Shown one piece after another: positions 23,775 to 33,360 of a DNA stretch of 64,000 bases (positions within the stretch are counted from its first letter, which is position 1; the number at the start of each line of letters is the position of its first letter). The notes beneath the pieces were generated by a model. It was not told the origin of the DNA and did not search any database. It saw nothing but the letters and a program-made list of their open reading frames with translations. The stretch is taken from assembly GCA_934667125.1 (NCBI GenBank), contig CAKULF010000003.1:1-64000 (forward strand). Reading direction: 5' to 3'. This stretch comes from an uncultured Candidatus Melainabacteria bacterium (GTDB taxonomy: Bacteria > Cyanobacteriota > Vampirovibrionia > Gastranaerophilales > Gastranaerophilaceae). A program made the translations under genes and the position numbers.

Positions 23775-23802
23775 AGTATAAAATTGAAATATGGAAAAGC
23801 AA
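23775..23802 (-). promoter_or_regulatory. Promoter of pabB-pabC, overlapping the chrA start
   Basis: On the minus strand TTGCTT (23797-23802), 16-nt spacer, TATACT (23775-23780), then 6 nt to the ATG. The divergent chrA gene has TATAAA at 23777-23782, 8 nt before its own ATG. The two promoters overlap, so the genes probably compete for polymerase. Confidence 0.5.
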
Positions 23803-24348
23803 ACGAACATATTCAGTATTTTTCTCGCTTTTGTCAAAATCGGGCTAATTCTTCTTGGCGGAGGATATGTAATTGTGCCGATTATGAAACAAGAATTAAT
23901 TGAAAAAAGAAATTGGATTAAAGAGGACGAACTTTTTGATTTTTATTGCGTAGCGCAGTGTTTACCTGGGATTATTGCAATTAATACAAGTATTTTAGTT
24001 GCATATAAAATAAGGAAAATAAAAGGCGTAATGGCAGCTATAGTTGGGCTATGTTTGAGTCCTATTATTTCAATTTTAATCGTTGCGCATTTAATTAATC
24101 AAATTTCTTCCCTTGATATTATGAATAGTATTTTTTGGGGAGTAAATCTTTCTGTTATAATCTTGATTTTTCTAACCTTAAAAGAAATGTGGAATAAATC
24201 AATCGTCAATTTTTTCACTATGTTTTGGTTTATTTTAATCACAACTCTTTCGATTTTTAAAATCTCGCCTGCTTTGTTAATCATTATTTCAATAATTTTT
24301 GGAATATTGTTGGAACTTAAAAAAGGAGGTTTTAGAAAAAATGGTTAA
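23791..24348 (+). CDS. Chromate transporter family protein, first half (CHR domain)
   Basis: 185 aa, about five or six membrane helices. The family signature is ILLGGGYVIVPIMKQELIEK followed by QCLPGIIAINTS. In the family, two such short proteins form a heterodimer (short-chain CHR). Many function in anion uptake or efflux and not chromate resistance as such; the substrate is unknown. Overlaps the second half by 8 nt. No clear ribosome site; a -10 box lies 8 nt upstream of the ATG. Confidence 0.85.
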   Translation: MEKQTNIFSIFLAFVKIGLILLGGGYVIVPIMKQELIEKRNWIKEDELFDFYCVAQCLPGIIAINTSILVAYKIRKIKGVMAAIVGLCLSPIISILIVAHLINQISSLDIMNSIFWGVNLSVIILIFLTLKEMWNKSIVNFFTMFWFILITTLSIFKISPALLIIISIIFGILLELKKGGFRKNG

Positions 24349-24901
24349 ATATTTATTATTTTATGAATTTTTCAAAATCGGACTTTTTACTTTTGGTGGC
24401 GGATATGGCAGCTTGCCGTTTTTGTATGAATTAGTTGATAAATATAATTGGTTTTCTTCTTTTGAATTAACTCAATTGATTGCAATTTCCGGTTTAACCC
24501 CAGGGCCAATCGGGCTTAATATGGCTACATTTGCAGGTTTTAAAACCCTTGGAACGATGGGAAGCATTATAACTTCTTTTGCGCTTGTTTTGCCGATGAT
24601 TTTAATTACAACTCAAGTATTCAGACTTTATCGAACTTTCAAGGATAATCGATTTGTTCAATCAATTTTATATGTTCTTCGCCCGACTTCTTGCGCTTTA
24701 ATTACCTATGTGGCGGCGAAATTATTCTATAATTTGGTTATGAAAAATCAATTTAATATTTTGAATTTTGATTTTAAAGGGATAATTCTTTTAATCATAT
24801 TGTTTTTGATGACTTTTAAGTTTGATAAAAACCCTGTTGTTTATATGATGGTTGCTGCTATGTTTGGGGGTTGTTGTTATTATTTGGGTTTGATAACTTA
24901 A
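24341..24901 (+). CDS. Chromate transporter family protein, second half (CHR domain)
   Basis: 186 aa from the ATG at 24341. The motif LFTFGGGYGSLPFLYELV and SGLTPGPIGLNMATFAG identify a CHR domain paralogous to the preceding gene. Five to six helices. GGAGG stands 11 nt before this ATG, a longer spacing than usual, but the upstream ATG at 24299 would add residues that do not match the family. Pairs with the preceding gene. Confidence 0.85.
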   Translation: MVKYLLFYEFFKIGLFTFGGGYGSLPFLYELVDKYNWFSSFELTQLIAISGLTPGPIGLNMATFAGFKTLGTMGSIITSFALVLPMILITTQVFRLYRTFKDNRFVQSILYVLRPTSCALITYVAAKLFYNLVMKNQFNILNFDFKGIILLIILFLMTFKFDKNPVVYMMVAAMFGGCCYYLGLIT

Positions 24902-24958
24902 GCAAAAATAATTTTGTTTAAGTTTTAAAATATTGTAAAGCAATAAAAAGGGCAAAAG

Positions 24959-26101
24959 ATGAACGTATCAAGGATTTTACCTTACGCAATTAAAACAAAT
25001 AATTTTTTAAACAGGAAACAAAATTCAATTCCGTTTAGCGCTTCAAAAAGGGAAATGGATGTTTTTGTATCTAAAAAAGGAATAGTAAAAGTTGATGGTG
25101 CTGAAGCTCAAAAAACCAATAAAGAGGTTAAAAAAGCGCAAGAAGACTTTTATAAATTGGGGTACAATTCTTATGTTGATAGCGATAATAAAATTATTTT
25201 AAACGGATATGATGCAAAACAGGAAGATTTAAAAGAATTTGGAATTGATGAAAATGAATTGTTTAAACACGTTAAAGCGATTGAAGGTGGTGCTAGCTTT
25301 ATTGATTCTAATATTACAAGCTTCCCTGAATTGGAATATGTCAATGGCGAAGTATTTTTTGTAGATTGCAATAAATTAAACTCGTTTCCTGCTTTAGAAA
25401 AAGTAAGCGGTGAAGTTTATATTAAAAATTCTTCAATTCAAGAAATTCCAAAATTAAAACACATCGGAGGCGATTTAACTATTCATAATTGCCCAAAATT
25501 GGCTGTTATTCCTAATTTAGAAGAAATCAAAGAAAGTGCATATTTAGATGAAAGCAATATAAAATTTCCAAATTTAAAAGCAGTTGAAAAAGATTTATAC
25601 GCAAGAAATAGCAACGTTTTAATGGATGGCTTGGAAACTGTCGGAAATAGCTTATATATAAAAAATTCTTCAATTAAAACTTTCCCATCTTTAAGATATG
25701 TTGGAAGAAGTATTGACGCTAGATATTGCGAAAAATTAAAATCTATGCCAAAACTGGAAATGACTGGGGTTTATGGCGGATATGCCGATTTTTCATATAG
25801 TGCAATAGAAGATTTATCTAGCTTCAGCGCTGCTTTTGGCGGATTAGATATATCATATTGTTCAAAATTAAAATCACTTCCGCTTTTAGAAAGCATTGGT
25901 TTGGGTGCAATTATGAAAAATAGCGCAATAGAAAACTTGCCTAAATTAAATAAAGTTGGCGGAAGGCTCGATATAAGCGGTTGTAAGGATTTAACTTCTT
26001 TATTGGCTCTTGAAATTGCTGACAATGATGTTGATTTTAGAGGTTCAGGAGTTAAAGAAATCGCTTCAAATCTTCACATCAGAGGCGAAATAATTTGCTA
26101 A
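24959..26101 (+). CDS. Leucine-rich-repeat-like solenoid protein
   Basis: 380 aa. After an N-terminal segment (residues 1-30, with NSIPFSAS) comes a helical lysine-rich part. From about residue 105 to the end there are about ten repeats of about 24 residues, such as DLTIHNCPKLAVIPNLEEI and LDISYCSKLKSLPLLESI. They resemble LRR/receptor-L-domain beta-solenoids, with alternate repeats carrying C or S at the same place. No signal peptide or anchor is evident. Probably a protein-binding scaffold, perhaps an effector or surface protein; function unknown. Confidence 0.7.
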   Translation: MNVSRILPYAIKTNNFLNRKQNSIPFSASKREMDVFVSKKGIVKVDGAEAQKTNKEVKKAQEDFYKLGYNSYVDSDNKIILNGYDAKQEDLKEFGIDENELFKHVKAIEGGASFIDSNITSFPELEYVNGEVFFVDCNKLNSFPALEKVSGEVYIKNSSIQEIPKLKHIGGDLTIHNCPKLAVIPNLEEIKESAYLDESNIKFPNLKAVEKDLYARNSNVLMDGLETVGNSLYIKNSSIKTFPSLRYVGRSIDARYCEKLKSMPKLEMTGVYGGYADFSYSAIEDLSSFSAAFGGLDISYCSKLKSLPLLESIGLGAIMKNSAIENLPKLNKVGGRLDISGCKDLTSLLALEIADNDVDFRGSGVKEIASNLHIRGEIIC

Positions 26102-26123
26102 AACGATTAAATAATTAATAATT

Positions 26124-26152
26124 TTGATATTACTTCTTGTTTTGTGTAGAAT
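26124..26152 (+). promoter_or_regulatory. Promoter of glyA
   Basis: TTGATA (26124-26129), 17-nt spacer, TAGAAT (26147-26152). The start of transcription would be about 28 nt before the glyA ATG. No glycine or THF riboswitch fits in the short leader. Confidence 0.65.
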
Positions 26153-26187
26153 TAAATAAAAACTTAAACGTAAGCGAGGGGTAAAAT

Positions 26188-27423
26188 ATGGAATTGGAAA
26201 CAATAAGAAAAACTGATGAAGAAGTTGCTCATTATATTGAGCTTGAATTAGAACGCCAAAGAAACACAATAGAGCTTATTGCTTCTGAAAACTTTACTTC
26301 TGAAGCTGTAATGGCTGCTTGTGGAAGCGTTTTAACAAATAAATATGCTGAGGGTAAACCACATAAAAGATATTACAATGGCTGCGAATTTGTAGATAAA
26401 ATCGAAGAATTGGCTCAAAAAAGATGTTGCGAGCTTTTTGGTTGTGACCATGCCAATGTTCAACCGCACAGTGGCGCACAAGCTAATATGGCAGTATTTT
26501 TATATGCTCTAAAAACAGGCGACACTGTTATGGGAATGGATTTATCTAACGGCGGACACTTAACCCACGGTTCCAGCGTTAATTTTTCAGGAATTAACTA
26601 TAATGCTATATCTTATGGGGTTGATGAAAATGGCGTTATAGATTATGAAGATGTTCACAAAAAAGCCCTTGAACACAAGCCAAAATTAATCATAGCGGGC
26701 GCAAGCAACTATTCAAGAATTATTGATTTTAAAAGATTTAAAGAAATAGCAGATGAAGTTGGCGCTTTGTTTATGGTTGATATAGCGCACATTGCCGCTC
26801 TTGTTGCAACAGGGTGTCATCCAAGTCCTGTGCCTTATGCTGATTTTGTTACAACAACAACTCATAAAACCCTAAGAGGTCCTCGTGGCGGAATAATTAT
26901 GTGCAAAGAAAAACACGCAGCAGGAATTGATAAAGCAGTATTCCCAGGAATTCAAGGCGGACCATTAGAACATATTATCGCAGGTAAAGCTGTTGCACTT
27001 TTAGAAGCTTCCAAACCCGAATTTAAAGAATATGCAACTCAAGTTGTTAAAAATTCAGCATATTTAGCTCAAGAATTAATTAAAAATGGAATTGATATTG
27101 TTGGTGGAAAATCTGAAAACCACGTTATGACAATTGATTTAAGAAAATTAAATAAAACAGGAAAAGATGTTGCTAATTTATTAGAAAGCGTTGGAATAAC
27201 CGCAAATAAAAATACTGTTCCAAATGACCCGACTTCTCCATTTGTTACAAGCGGTGTTAGAATAGGAACGGCAGCGACTACAACTCGTGGAATGAAAGAA
27301 AATGAAATGAAAGAAATTGCATTAATTATTTCAAGTGCTATTCTTGAAAAAGACACGGTTGAAAACTTAAAAGAAAGAAGTTTGCAATTGTGTAAAAAAT
27401 TCCCGTTATATAAAGATATTTAG
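26188..27423 (+). CDS. glyA: Serine hydroxymethyltransferase (GlyA)
   Basis: 411 aa, full length. PLP enzyme that interconverts serine and glycine with tetrahydrofolate, feeding one-carbon metabolism. Seen: IELIASENFTSEAVMAA, KYAEGKPHKRYY, the PLP lysine in TTTTHKTLRGPRGG, and TSGVRIGTAATTTRGM. Ribosome site GAGGGG. Followed 8 nt later by the WecA-like gene, so they are co-transcribed. Confidence 0.97.
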   Translation: MELETIRKTDEEVAHYIELELERQRNTIELIASENFTSEAVMAACGSVLTNKYAEGKPHKRYYNGCEFVDKIEELAQKRCCELFGCDHANVQPHSGAQANMAVFLYALKTGDTVMGMDLSNGGHLTHGSSVNFSGINYNAISYGVDENGVIDYEDVHKKALEHKPKLIIAGASNYSRIIDFKRFKEIADEVGALFMVDIAHIAALVATGCHPSPVPYADFVTTTTHKTLRGPRGGIIMCKEKHAAGIDKAVFPGIQGGPLEHIIAGKAVALLEASKPEFKEYATQVVKNSAYLAQELIKNGIDIVGGKSENHVMTIDLRKLNKTGKDVANLLESVGITANKNTVPNDPTSPFVTSGVRIGTAATTTRGMKENEMKEIALIISSAILEKDTVENLKERSLQLCKKFPLYKDI

Positions 27424-27431
27424 AGGATAAA

Positions 27432-28484
27432 ATGATTAAATTATCACAAGCTCACGTTCTAGGAACAATAATAGCGTATTTACTTGGAATTTTCATAGTT
27501 CCACTTGTAATATATTATTCAAAAAAATTAAATTTAATTGATAAACCAAACGAAAGAAAAATCCATCACGGAGCAATTTCAAGACTCGGCGGAATAGCGA
27601 TTTGGGTTTCAATTATGTTAACATTTGGCTCGTTAATTCTTTTAAGCTATTATCCTACTGGTCAAGGGCTTTCAGGAATTATTGTTGGCGGTTCGTTGAT
27701 GTTTTTGATGGGGCTTGTGGATGACGTTTATTGTTTAAATGCTAAATTTAAATTATTTATTCAAGTTGCAATTGCAACAATAGTAATACTTTTAGGGGTT
27801 AGAATTGAAGAATTTTATCTTCCTTGGCTTGGATATGATGTTAATCTTGGTTTTATGAGCTATCCTATTAGCTTATTATGGATTGTTGGAATAACAAATG
27901 CTGTTAATTTTATTGATGGAATTGATGGTTTGGCAGGAACAATTGTTTCTATTGCGGCTTTAGCGATTGGAATTGTTTCTCTTGTATTAGAACCTGGGTG
28001 TCAAGTTAATGCTTTAATGGCATTTATTTTAATTGGCGCTATGTGTTCATTTTTAACATTCAACTACAATCCTGCTAAAATCTTTATGGGTGATAGCGGA
28101 GCGTTGTATGCAGGTTTTATGCTTGCAACCTTATCAATAACAGGAATAGTAAAACCGTCTGCTGGAAGCATAAATATGTATCTTCCGATTTTAATTCTTG
28201 TAATTCCTTTGATGGATATTGCTTATTCATCAATAAGAAGAATTATGAAAGGCTCTAGCCCATTTGTAGCGGATGCTGAACATATTCATCATAAATTATT
28301 GCACGCAGGCTATTCACAAGATAAATTAGTTTTGTTGCTTGCAAGTTTTGGAATGGTTTGCGCTTTATTAGCTATCATTATGGTTAGCACAAAAAGCAAA
28401 TTCATTATTATTGCGCTAAGTTTGATTGGTGTTTTAATTTTGTTAAATGTTATTTCAAAATTGATTAAGAAAAAAGAAAATTAA
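27432..28484 (+). CDS. Undecaprenyl-phosphate GlcNAc-1-phosphate transferase (WecA/TagO-like)
   Basis: 350 aa, about ten to eleven transmembrane helices. Catalytic motifs: GLVDDVYCL, VNFIDGIDGLAGT, NPAKIFMGDSGALYAG, and the C-terminal HIHHKLL. Transfers a sugar-1-phosphate (usually GlcNAc-1-P) to undecaprenyl phosphate, the first step of an envelope glycan. It could start the same polysaccharide that the LCP ligase at 33361 attaches. MraY itself differs at the C-terminal motif. Confidence 0.92.
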   Translation: MIKLSQAHVLGTIIAYLLGIFIVPLVIYYSKKLNLIDKPNERKIHHGAISRLGGIAIWVSIMLTFGSLILLSYYPTGQGLSGIIVGGSLMFLMGLVDDVYCLNAKFKLFIQVAIATIVILLGVRIEEFYLPWLGYDVNLGFMSYPISLLWIVGITNAVNFIDGIDGLAGTIVSIAALAIGIVSLVLEPGCQVNALMAFILIGAMCSFLTFNYNPAKIFMGDSGALYAGFMLATLSITGIVKPSAGSINMYLPILILVIPLMDIAYSSIRRIMKGSSPFVADAEHIHHKLLHAGYSQDKLVLLLASFGMVCALLAIIMVSTKSKFIIIALSLIGVLILLNVISKLIKKKEN

Positions 28485-28513
28485 TTTTTTTATAACATTT
28501 TAAAAGCATTAAA

Positions 28514-28546
28514 AAAATCAGCCCGTTTTTGTTTCGAGCTGATTTT
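28514..28546. terminator. Terminator between convergent WecA-like and MFS genes
   Basis: Stem AAAATCAGC/GCTGATTTT with a loop of about 15 nt. A-run on the left and T-run on the right allow use from both directions. Confidence 0.8.
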
Positions 28547-28565
28547 ATTTTATTTACAAGCTTTA

Positions 28566-29945
28566 TTAATCTTGTTTTTCTTGAACTGTTGTAGTAATTA
28601 AAGCTGCAACAATCAACATAATTGCTCCAAACAAGAAAGCATATTCCCAATGGTTATTGTAATATTCGCCAACTTGATAAGAAGTTGAATTAATAAACCA
28701 AGCTAAAATCGTACAAACAAGAACTTGCGGAGCTGAAATGAAGATATTAAATATACCCATAGCAGAACCTTCTGTCCCTGGTTTTATGTATTTTGATAAC
28801 ATTGCAAAAGGTAATGACAATGTTGAAGTCCAGCCAATACCTGCTAAACCCATTGCAGCAAGTACTGTAACTGTGTTTGGAATGAATGTCATTAATAAAT
28901 AAGCAAATGCCATTAAAAATAGTGACATAGTGTGAACTTGTTTGTTACCTCTTTGAAGAGCGATTTTTGCAACAGGAATAGCCATTACAAAACAAATTAA
29001 GTTGAAAAATGCAAAACATATTGAAGCATAGTTTTGAGCTTCCATTTGTCTTGCTGTAAAAGTTTCAACAACGTTTGCACTCATCAGCGTTGTATCAGGA
29101 ATAGAATATAAAATGTGTACAACATATTGAGTAAAGAAAATTAAAAGACTCATTAAACCAATCCAAGTGAAGAATTGAATTGTGCAGATTTTAACAACTT
29201 CAGGAGAAGAGCTTAAAAATTCTTTAACGTTTTGCAAGAATGATTTTTGAGCATATTTTTTAGCTTCAAGTTTCTTTTCAATCATTTCTTCTTTGTTTGG
29301 CATAACTTCTCTAAAAGTTAAGCAAGTCCAAAGCATTGCAAGGATGAAAGCAATACCTGCCATTGTAAATTGAGCGTCGGTTGACATATTATAATTAAAT
29401 GCCCATTTGATAAATGGAGCTGTACCTGCCGCTACAACTGAACCTAAGCCGATTGCAAAAGATAAAAATGAATTAGCAATGCCGTGTTGGCTTTTTTGCA
29501 TATTATCAGGAACAAGCGCTCTATATGGACCTTGTGCAGCATTAACACAACCATCAATAACCCAAATAAATATTGCAGCAATTAAAAGTGCTAACCAAGT
29601 CGGGTGATTTTGTCCGAAAAGCCCTGCTAAAAATTGGCTTTTTGGAAGCAAAATTAAGCCAATTGCGCCAAATAATGCACCAAAGAACAAATATGGAATT
29701 CTTCTTCCAAATTTTGTAAATGTGTTATCAGATAATGCTCCAATAATTGGTTGAACAACAATCCCTGTAACGGGGCCTGCAAGCCAAATTAAGCCATATA
29801 ATAATGGGCTTGCGCCAAGGGATTCGGTTAATGGGCCTGATAAAATAATTCTCATTTGCCAAGCAAATTGAAGCCCGAAAAATCCTATACAAAAATTCAA
29901 TAGCTGAGAAACGCTAAATTTTCTCAAGTTATCCTCATTTGACAT
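28566..29945 (-). CDS. MFS sugar transporter (SLC45/GPH-like)
   Basis: 459 aa with 12 transmembrane helices. The early segments FFGLQFAWQMRIILSGPLTE, GPVTGIVVQPIIGALSD and KFGRRIPYLFFGA match SLC45/sucrose-type and GPH-like carriers (the RxxR/PxIGxxSD motifs between helices 2 and 3). DGCVNAAQGPYRALVPD is typical as well. Likely imports a disaccharide or glycoside by cation symport. Strong AGGAGG site. Single gene, divergent from the SpoIID-like gene. Confidence 0.85.
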   Translation of the reverse strand: MSNEDNLRKFSVSQLLNFCIGFFGLQFAWQMRIILSGPLTESLGASPLLYGLIWLAGPVTGIVVQPIIGALSDNTFTKFGRRIPYLFFGALFGAIGLILLPKSQFLAGLFGQNHPTWLALLIAAIFIWVIDGCVNAAQGPYRALVPDNMQKSQHGIANSFLSFAIGLGSVVAAGTAPFIKWAFNYNMSTDAQFTMAGIAFILAMLWTCLTFREVMPNKEEMIEKKLEAKKYAQKSFLQNVKEFLSSSPEVVKICTIQFFTWIGLMSLLIFFTQYVVHILYSIPDTTLMSANVVETFTARQMEAQNYASICFAFFNLICFVMAIPVAKIALQRGNKQVHTMSLFLMAFAYLLMTFIPNTVTVLAAMGLAGIGWTSTLSLPFAMLSKYIKPGTEGSAMGIFNIFISAPQVLVCTILAWFINSTSYQVGEYYNNHWEYAFLFGAIMLIVAALITTTVQEKQD

Positions 29946-30023
29946 ATAATCCTCCTATATATCACAAACTCTTTATAAACATTATAATTTTACATTATAA
30001 ATTTTAATTGTAAAATTATTAAT

Positions 30024-31709
30024 ATGAAAGTTAGATTATTATTAGTAGTATTTTTGAGTTTATTTTTGGTTAACACTTCTTTTGCGCTGGAAGAAAAAAC
30101 AACCGTAAGAGTTGGAATTTCTAACCAATCTTTTTCAACTTGGGATTTTCAAAGCGTAAAATTATCTTCATCTAATATGATAAAAATTGTCGATATGTCA
30201 AACAGTATTGATATAGAAGATATTAGCGCCCTATCAAATGTTGAAGTCAGGATGAATTTAGGATTGTTTAATATTTATATTGACGGACTGTTGAAATATA
30301 AAGAATTAACGGGTCCGTTGGTTATAAGCTCAAATGCTGATCTTGAGCTTGTTGAATTGAATAGAAAAGGCACTCCTGCTAAATATAAAGGAATGATAGA
30401 ATTAAGAGCGGCTAAAAATCCGCAAAAGTTTAATATTATAAATGTGGTTGACCTTGATAGCTACTTAAACGGTGTTGTTCCGAACGAAATGCCTGTCTCA
30501 TTTGGTTTAGAGGCTCTTAAAGCTCAAGCAATTGCAGCAAAAAATTATGTAACCAATGCAAAAATTTCTCAAAACTATGACGTTGTGGATTCAACCGCTT
30601 CTCAAGTTTATTATGGTTCAAATTCTTATCGAGATATTTCAAATCAAGCAATTAAAGAAACAAAAGGAATTTACGCTTTATATAACGATAAACCCATAAG
30701 TGCCTTATATTATTCAACTTCAAGCGGAATTAGCGATGATTGGGATGATGTTTTTAATGGGGGTGCAAAATCTTCACTTCATCCATATTTAAAAGCAAAA
30801 TACGAAACAACAACAAAACCGTTAGTTTCCGAAAAAGATGTTAGAGAATTTTTAACAGGCAAAAATGGTTTTGACACTAATTCTCCAAAACACAGATGGA
30901 GCTATGAATGGACAAGAAGCGAGCTTGAAGGAGTTTTACATAATAATCTTCAACAACAATCAAGATTGGGCTTGGTTGAACCAAAATATGACGGAGATGT
31001 TAAATTATCGGGCTTAAAAGAAATCAAAATAACCAAAAGAACACAAAGCGCAAAAGCGCTAGAGATGTTAATTGTGGCGGATAGTGGCGAATATAAGGTT
31101 AAAAAAGAAATAGCAATCAGAAGAGTTTTGAAGAAAAATAACGCAATGCTTCCAAGTTCAACTTTTTTTGTTGAAGCAATAGGGGAAGAAGAGCTTAACC
31201 AAAACACAAAAACTAACACAGAATCTTTTGGCGCTATAAAATTATTTGATAAACTTTTTGATGAAAAATACCCGAAAAGCTTCAAAGTTGTTGGTGGCGG
31301 ATTCGGGCATGGTGTTGGTATGAGCCAATTTGGGGCTTATAATCTAGCTAAAAACGGCAAAAAATACCCTGAAATTTTAAAATTCTATTATACTGGAATT
31401 AGTTTATCAACAATTCCAAAAAATGTTTCACACAACAATTATGATATAAAATATGCAACCCAATTTTATTTTGATTCAAAAGCGTTCAAAAAAGCTTATA
31501 TAATCATCGAAAATAAAAGAGGAGTTGTTGAATTTCCGTTTAAAATAAATGATTATGAATTTAATGAAACCGCAACAATTTCAAATAATCAGCTTATTAA
31601 AATGGACATAACGCAATATCTAAAACAAGGGGTAAATACTGTTCTATTCCCGCCTTTGGATAGTGTGTATAAAAATAAATATATTACATTTAGAATTGAG
31701 TTTATATAA
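30024..31709 (+). CDS. SpoIID/LytB-domain protein (septal peptidoglycan amidase-enhancer-like)
   Basis: 561 aa. Signal peptide MKVRLLLVVFLSLFLVNTSFA. The SpoIID domain spans about 130-480. LDSYLNGVVPNEMP, LKAQAIAAKNYV, YYSTSSGISDDWDDVF and GGGFGHGVGMSQFGAYNLA are the characteristic segments. In sporulation SpoIID is a lytic transglycosylase; in non-sporeformers these proteins are thought to trim cell-wall glycan. Transcribed with murJ, 2 nt apart. TAAAAT lies 7 nt before the ATG and no Shine-Dalgarno is seen. Confidence 0.9.
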   Translation: MKVRLLLVVFLSLFLVNTSFALEEKTTVRVGISNQSFSTWDFQSVKLSSSNMIKIVDMSNSIDIEDISALSNVEVRMNLGLFNIYIDGLLKYKELTGPLVISSNADLELVELNRKGTPAKYKGMIELRAAKNPQKFNIINVVDLDSYLNGVVPNEMPVSFGLEALKAQAIAAKNYVTNAKISQNYDVVDSTASQVYYGSNSYRDISNQAIKETKGIYALYNDKPISALYYSTSSGISDDWDDVFNGGAKSSLHPYLKAKYETTTKPLVSEKDVREFLTGKNGFDTNSPKHRWSYEWTRSELEGVLHNNLQQQSRLGLVEPKYDGDVKLSGLKEIKITKRTQSAKALEMLIVADSGEYKVKKEIAIRRVLKKNNAMLPSSTFFVEAIGEEELNQNTKTNTESFGAIKLFDKLFDEKYPKSFKVVGGGFGHGVGMSQFGAYNLAKNGKKYPEILKFYYTGISLSTIPKNVSHNNYDIKYATQFYFDSKAFKKAYIIIENKRGVVEFPFKINDYEFNETATISNNQLIKMDITQYLKQGVNTVLFPPLDSVYKNKYITFRIEFI

Positions 31710-31711
31710 AA

Positions 31712-33295
31712 ATGGAAGAAAGAAAAGAATCGAATAGCTTATTAAAAAGCGCTGGACTTATTGTTATAGTCATTTTATTGTCTAAAATTTTTGGATTTTT
31801 AAGAGATGTAATAGTTGCAAAATATTATGGCGCAAGCATTGTTTCAGACGCTTATTTTTATGCTTATCAAATTCCTGCGCTGGCGGTTGTAATTCTTGGT
31901 GGAATGGGCGGGCCGTTTCATAGCGCTACGGTTAGTGTTTTTTCAAAATTAATTAAAAATTTTGATGTTAAACCTGAACCCGAAGTTAAAAGATTATTCA
32001 ACACTTTTGAAACGTTTTCAATATTGATTTTTGGCGCAATAGCTTTGATTTGCTTCTTTTTTCCGCAACAAGTGATGAATATAATCATTTCTCAAGCGAC
32101 TCCCGAGCTATCTCATCTTGCAGCTTACCATTTAAGATTGATGTCGCCTGTAATTCTTGTTGGGGCGCTTTTGGGCTTATATTATGGAATTTTGGTTACT
32201 TATAATAAGTTTTTGCTTCCGAATATTGCTCCATCCGCTCTTTCGCTTGGTATAATTTTGACCTTGATTATATCAGGAGGAGATGATAACGGCTTTTATT
32301 TGGCTATAGGTACAACTCTTGGCGCTTTATTGCAGTTTATAATGCAATCGCCGATGGTTTTGAAACTTGGTTATACTTTTAAACCTTGTTTTGATTTTTT
32401 CAATAATAAAAATTTTAATGATATTTTAGAGCTTTTAATGCCTGCGTTTTTGTCCTCAACAATCGGGCAAATTGGGATATATGTTGATATTTTCTTTGCT
32501 TCAGGACTGGCTGAAGGGCAATGGACAGCCTATGGATACGCTAATCGTATTTTCCAATTTCCAACAGGATTGATGTTATCGGCGCTTCTAGTTCCCTTAT
32601 TTCCTTTGTTTTCAAGACTTGTTGCTAAAAAAGATTTTGATTCGGTTCGACACTATTTTAATAAAGGTGTAGGCTCATTGATTTTGGTCGGCACTTTTAT
32701 GATGATATTTATTTTCATTTCAAGAGTGGATTTAATTTCAATTGCGCTTGAACGTGGCGCTTTTTCGCACAGCGCAACATTAATGGTTTCAGAGGTATTG
32801 TTCTTTATTTCTTTATCTATAATTCCATATATGTTTAGAGATTCTATAACAAGGCTATACTACTCTTTTAACGATTCAAAAACTCCGTTTTTCATTGCAA
32901 TAGGTTCAATTTTATTAAAATTAATCTTTAACTCAATTTTAGTAAAACCTATGGGGATAAACGGTATTGCGCTTTCTACAACGATAATTACATTAATAAA
33001 CGGCACTTTGCTTGCTATATTAATCAGAAAAAAAATCTCAATCGGCTATCGTGCATTTTTGAAGCAAATATTTAAAATTATAGCTTGTGCGCTTGTAACT
33101 TATGGAATTGGATTGGGCTTGAATTATGCGCTTGTCGGTTTAAATTCAACTGTGATTTTAAAAATCGTTAAGGTTGTAATCGTCTTTGGCGTTACTCTTT
33201 CAATTTATACTCTTCTTGCTCACGCTTTAAGAATTGAATATCTTGAAGATGTTAAAGAAAAATTAGCAGCTAAGTTTTTAAAGAAAAAAGCTTAA
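31712..33295 (+). CDS. murJ: Lipid II flippase MurJ
   Basis: 527 aa with about 14 membrane helices. The N-terminal LLSKIFGFLRDVIVAKYYGAS is the MviN/MurJ signature with its essential arginine. LRLMSPVILVGALLGLYYGIL and RLYYSFNDSKTPFFIA also match. Flips lipid-linked peptidoglycan precursor across the inner membrane. Its neighbours (SpoIID-like, LCP) are also cell-wall genes. Terminator at 33314. Confidence 0.93.
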   Translation: MEERKESNSLLKSAGLIVIVILLSKIFGFLRDVIVAKYYGASIVSDAYFYAYQIPALAVVILGGMGGPFHSATVSVFSKLIKNFDVKPEPEVKRLFNTFETFSILIFGAIALICFFFPQQVMNIIISQATPELSHLAAYHLRLMSPVILVGALLGLYYGILVTYNKFLLPNIAPSALSLGIILTLIISGGDDNGFYLAIGTTLGALLQFIMQSPMVLKLGYTFKPCFDFFNNKNFNDILELLMPAFLSSTIGQIGIYVDIFFASGLAEGQWTAYGYANRIFQFPTGLMLSALLVPLFPLFSRLVAKKDFDSVRHYFNKGVGSLILVGTFMMIFIFISRVDLISIALERGAFSHSATLMVSEVLFFISLSIIPYMFRDSITRLYYSFNDSKTPFFIAIGSILLKLIFNSILVKPMGINGIALSTTIITLINGTLLAILIRKKISIGYRAFLKQIFKIIACALVTYGIGLGLNYALVGLNSTVILKIVKVVIVFGVTLSIYTLLAHALRIEYLEDVKEKLAAKFLKKKA

Positions 33296-33313
33296 AATGA
33301 AATTCGAGATAAT

Positions 33314-33344
33314 AAAAAACCTCGTTTAATTTGCGAGGTTTTTT
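33314..33344. terminator. Bidirectional terminator between murJ and the LCP gene
   Basis: Stem AAAAAACCTCG/CGAGGTTTTTT with a 9-nt loop, between convergent genes. Confidence 0.9.
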
Positions 33345-33360
33345 AAAATATAATTAATTT

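Noticed and set aside
26102..26187. Glycine or tetrahydrofolate riboswitch before glyA
   Set aside because: Only 86 nt between genes, with a normal promoter taking most of it; no conserved aptamer sequence is visible.
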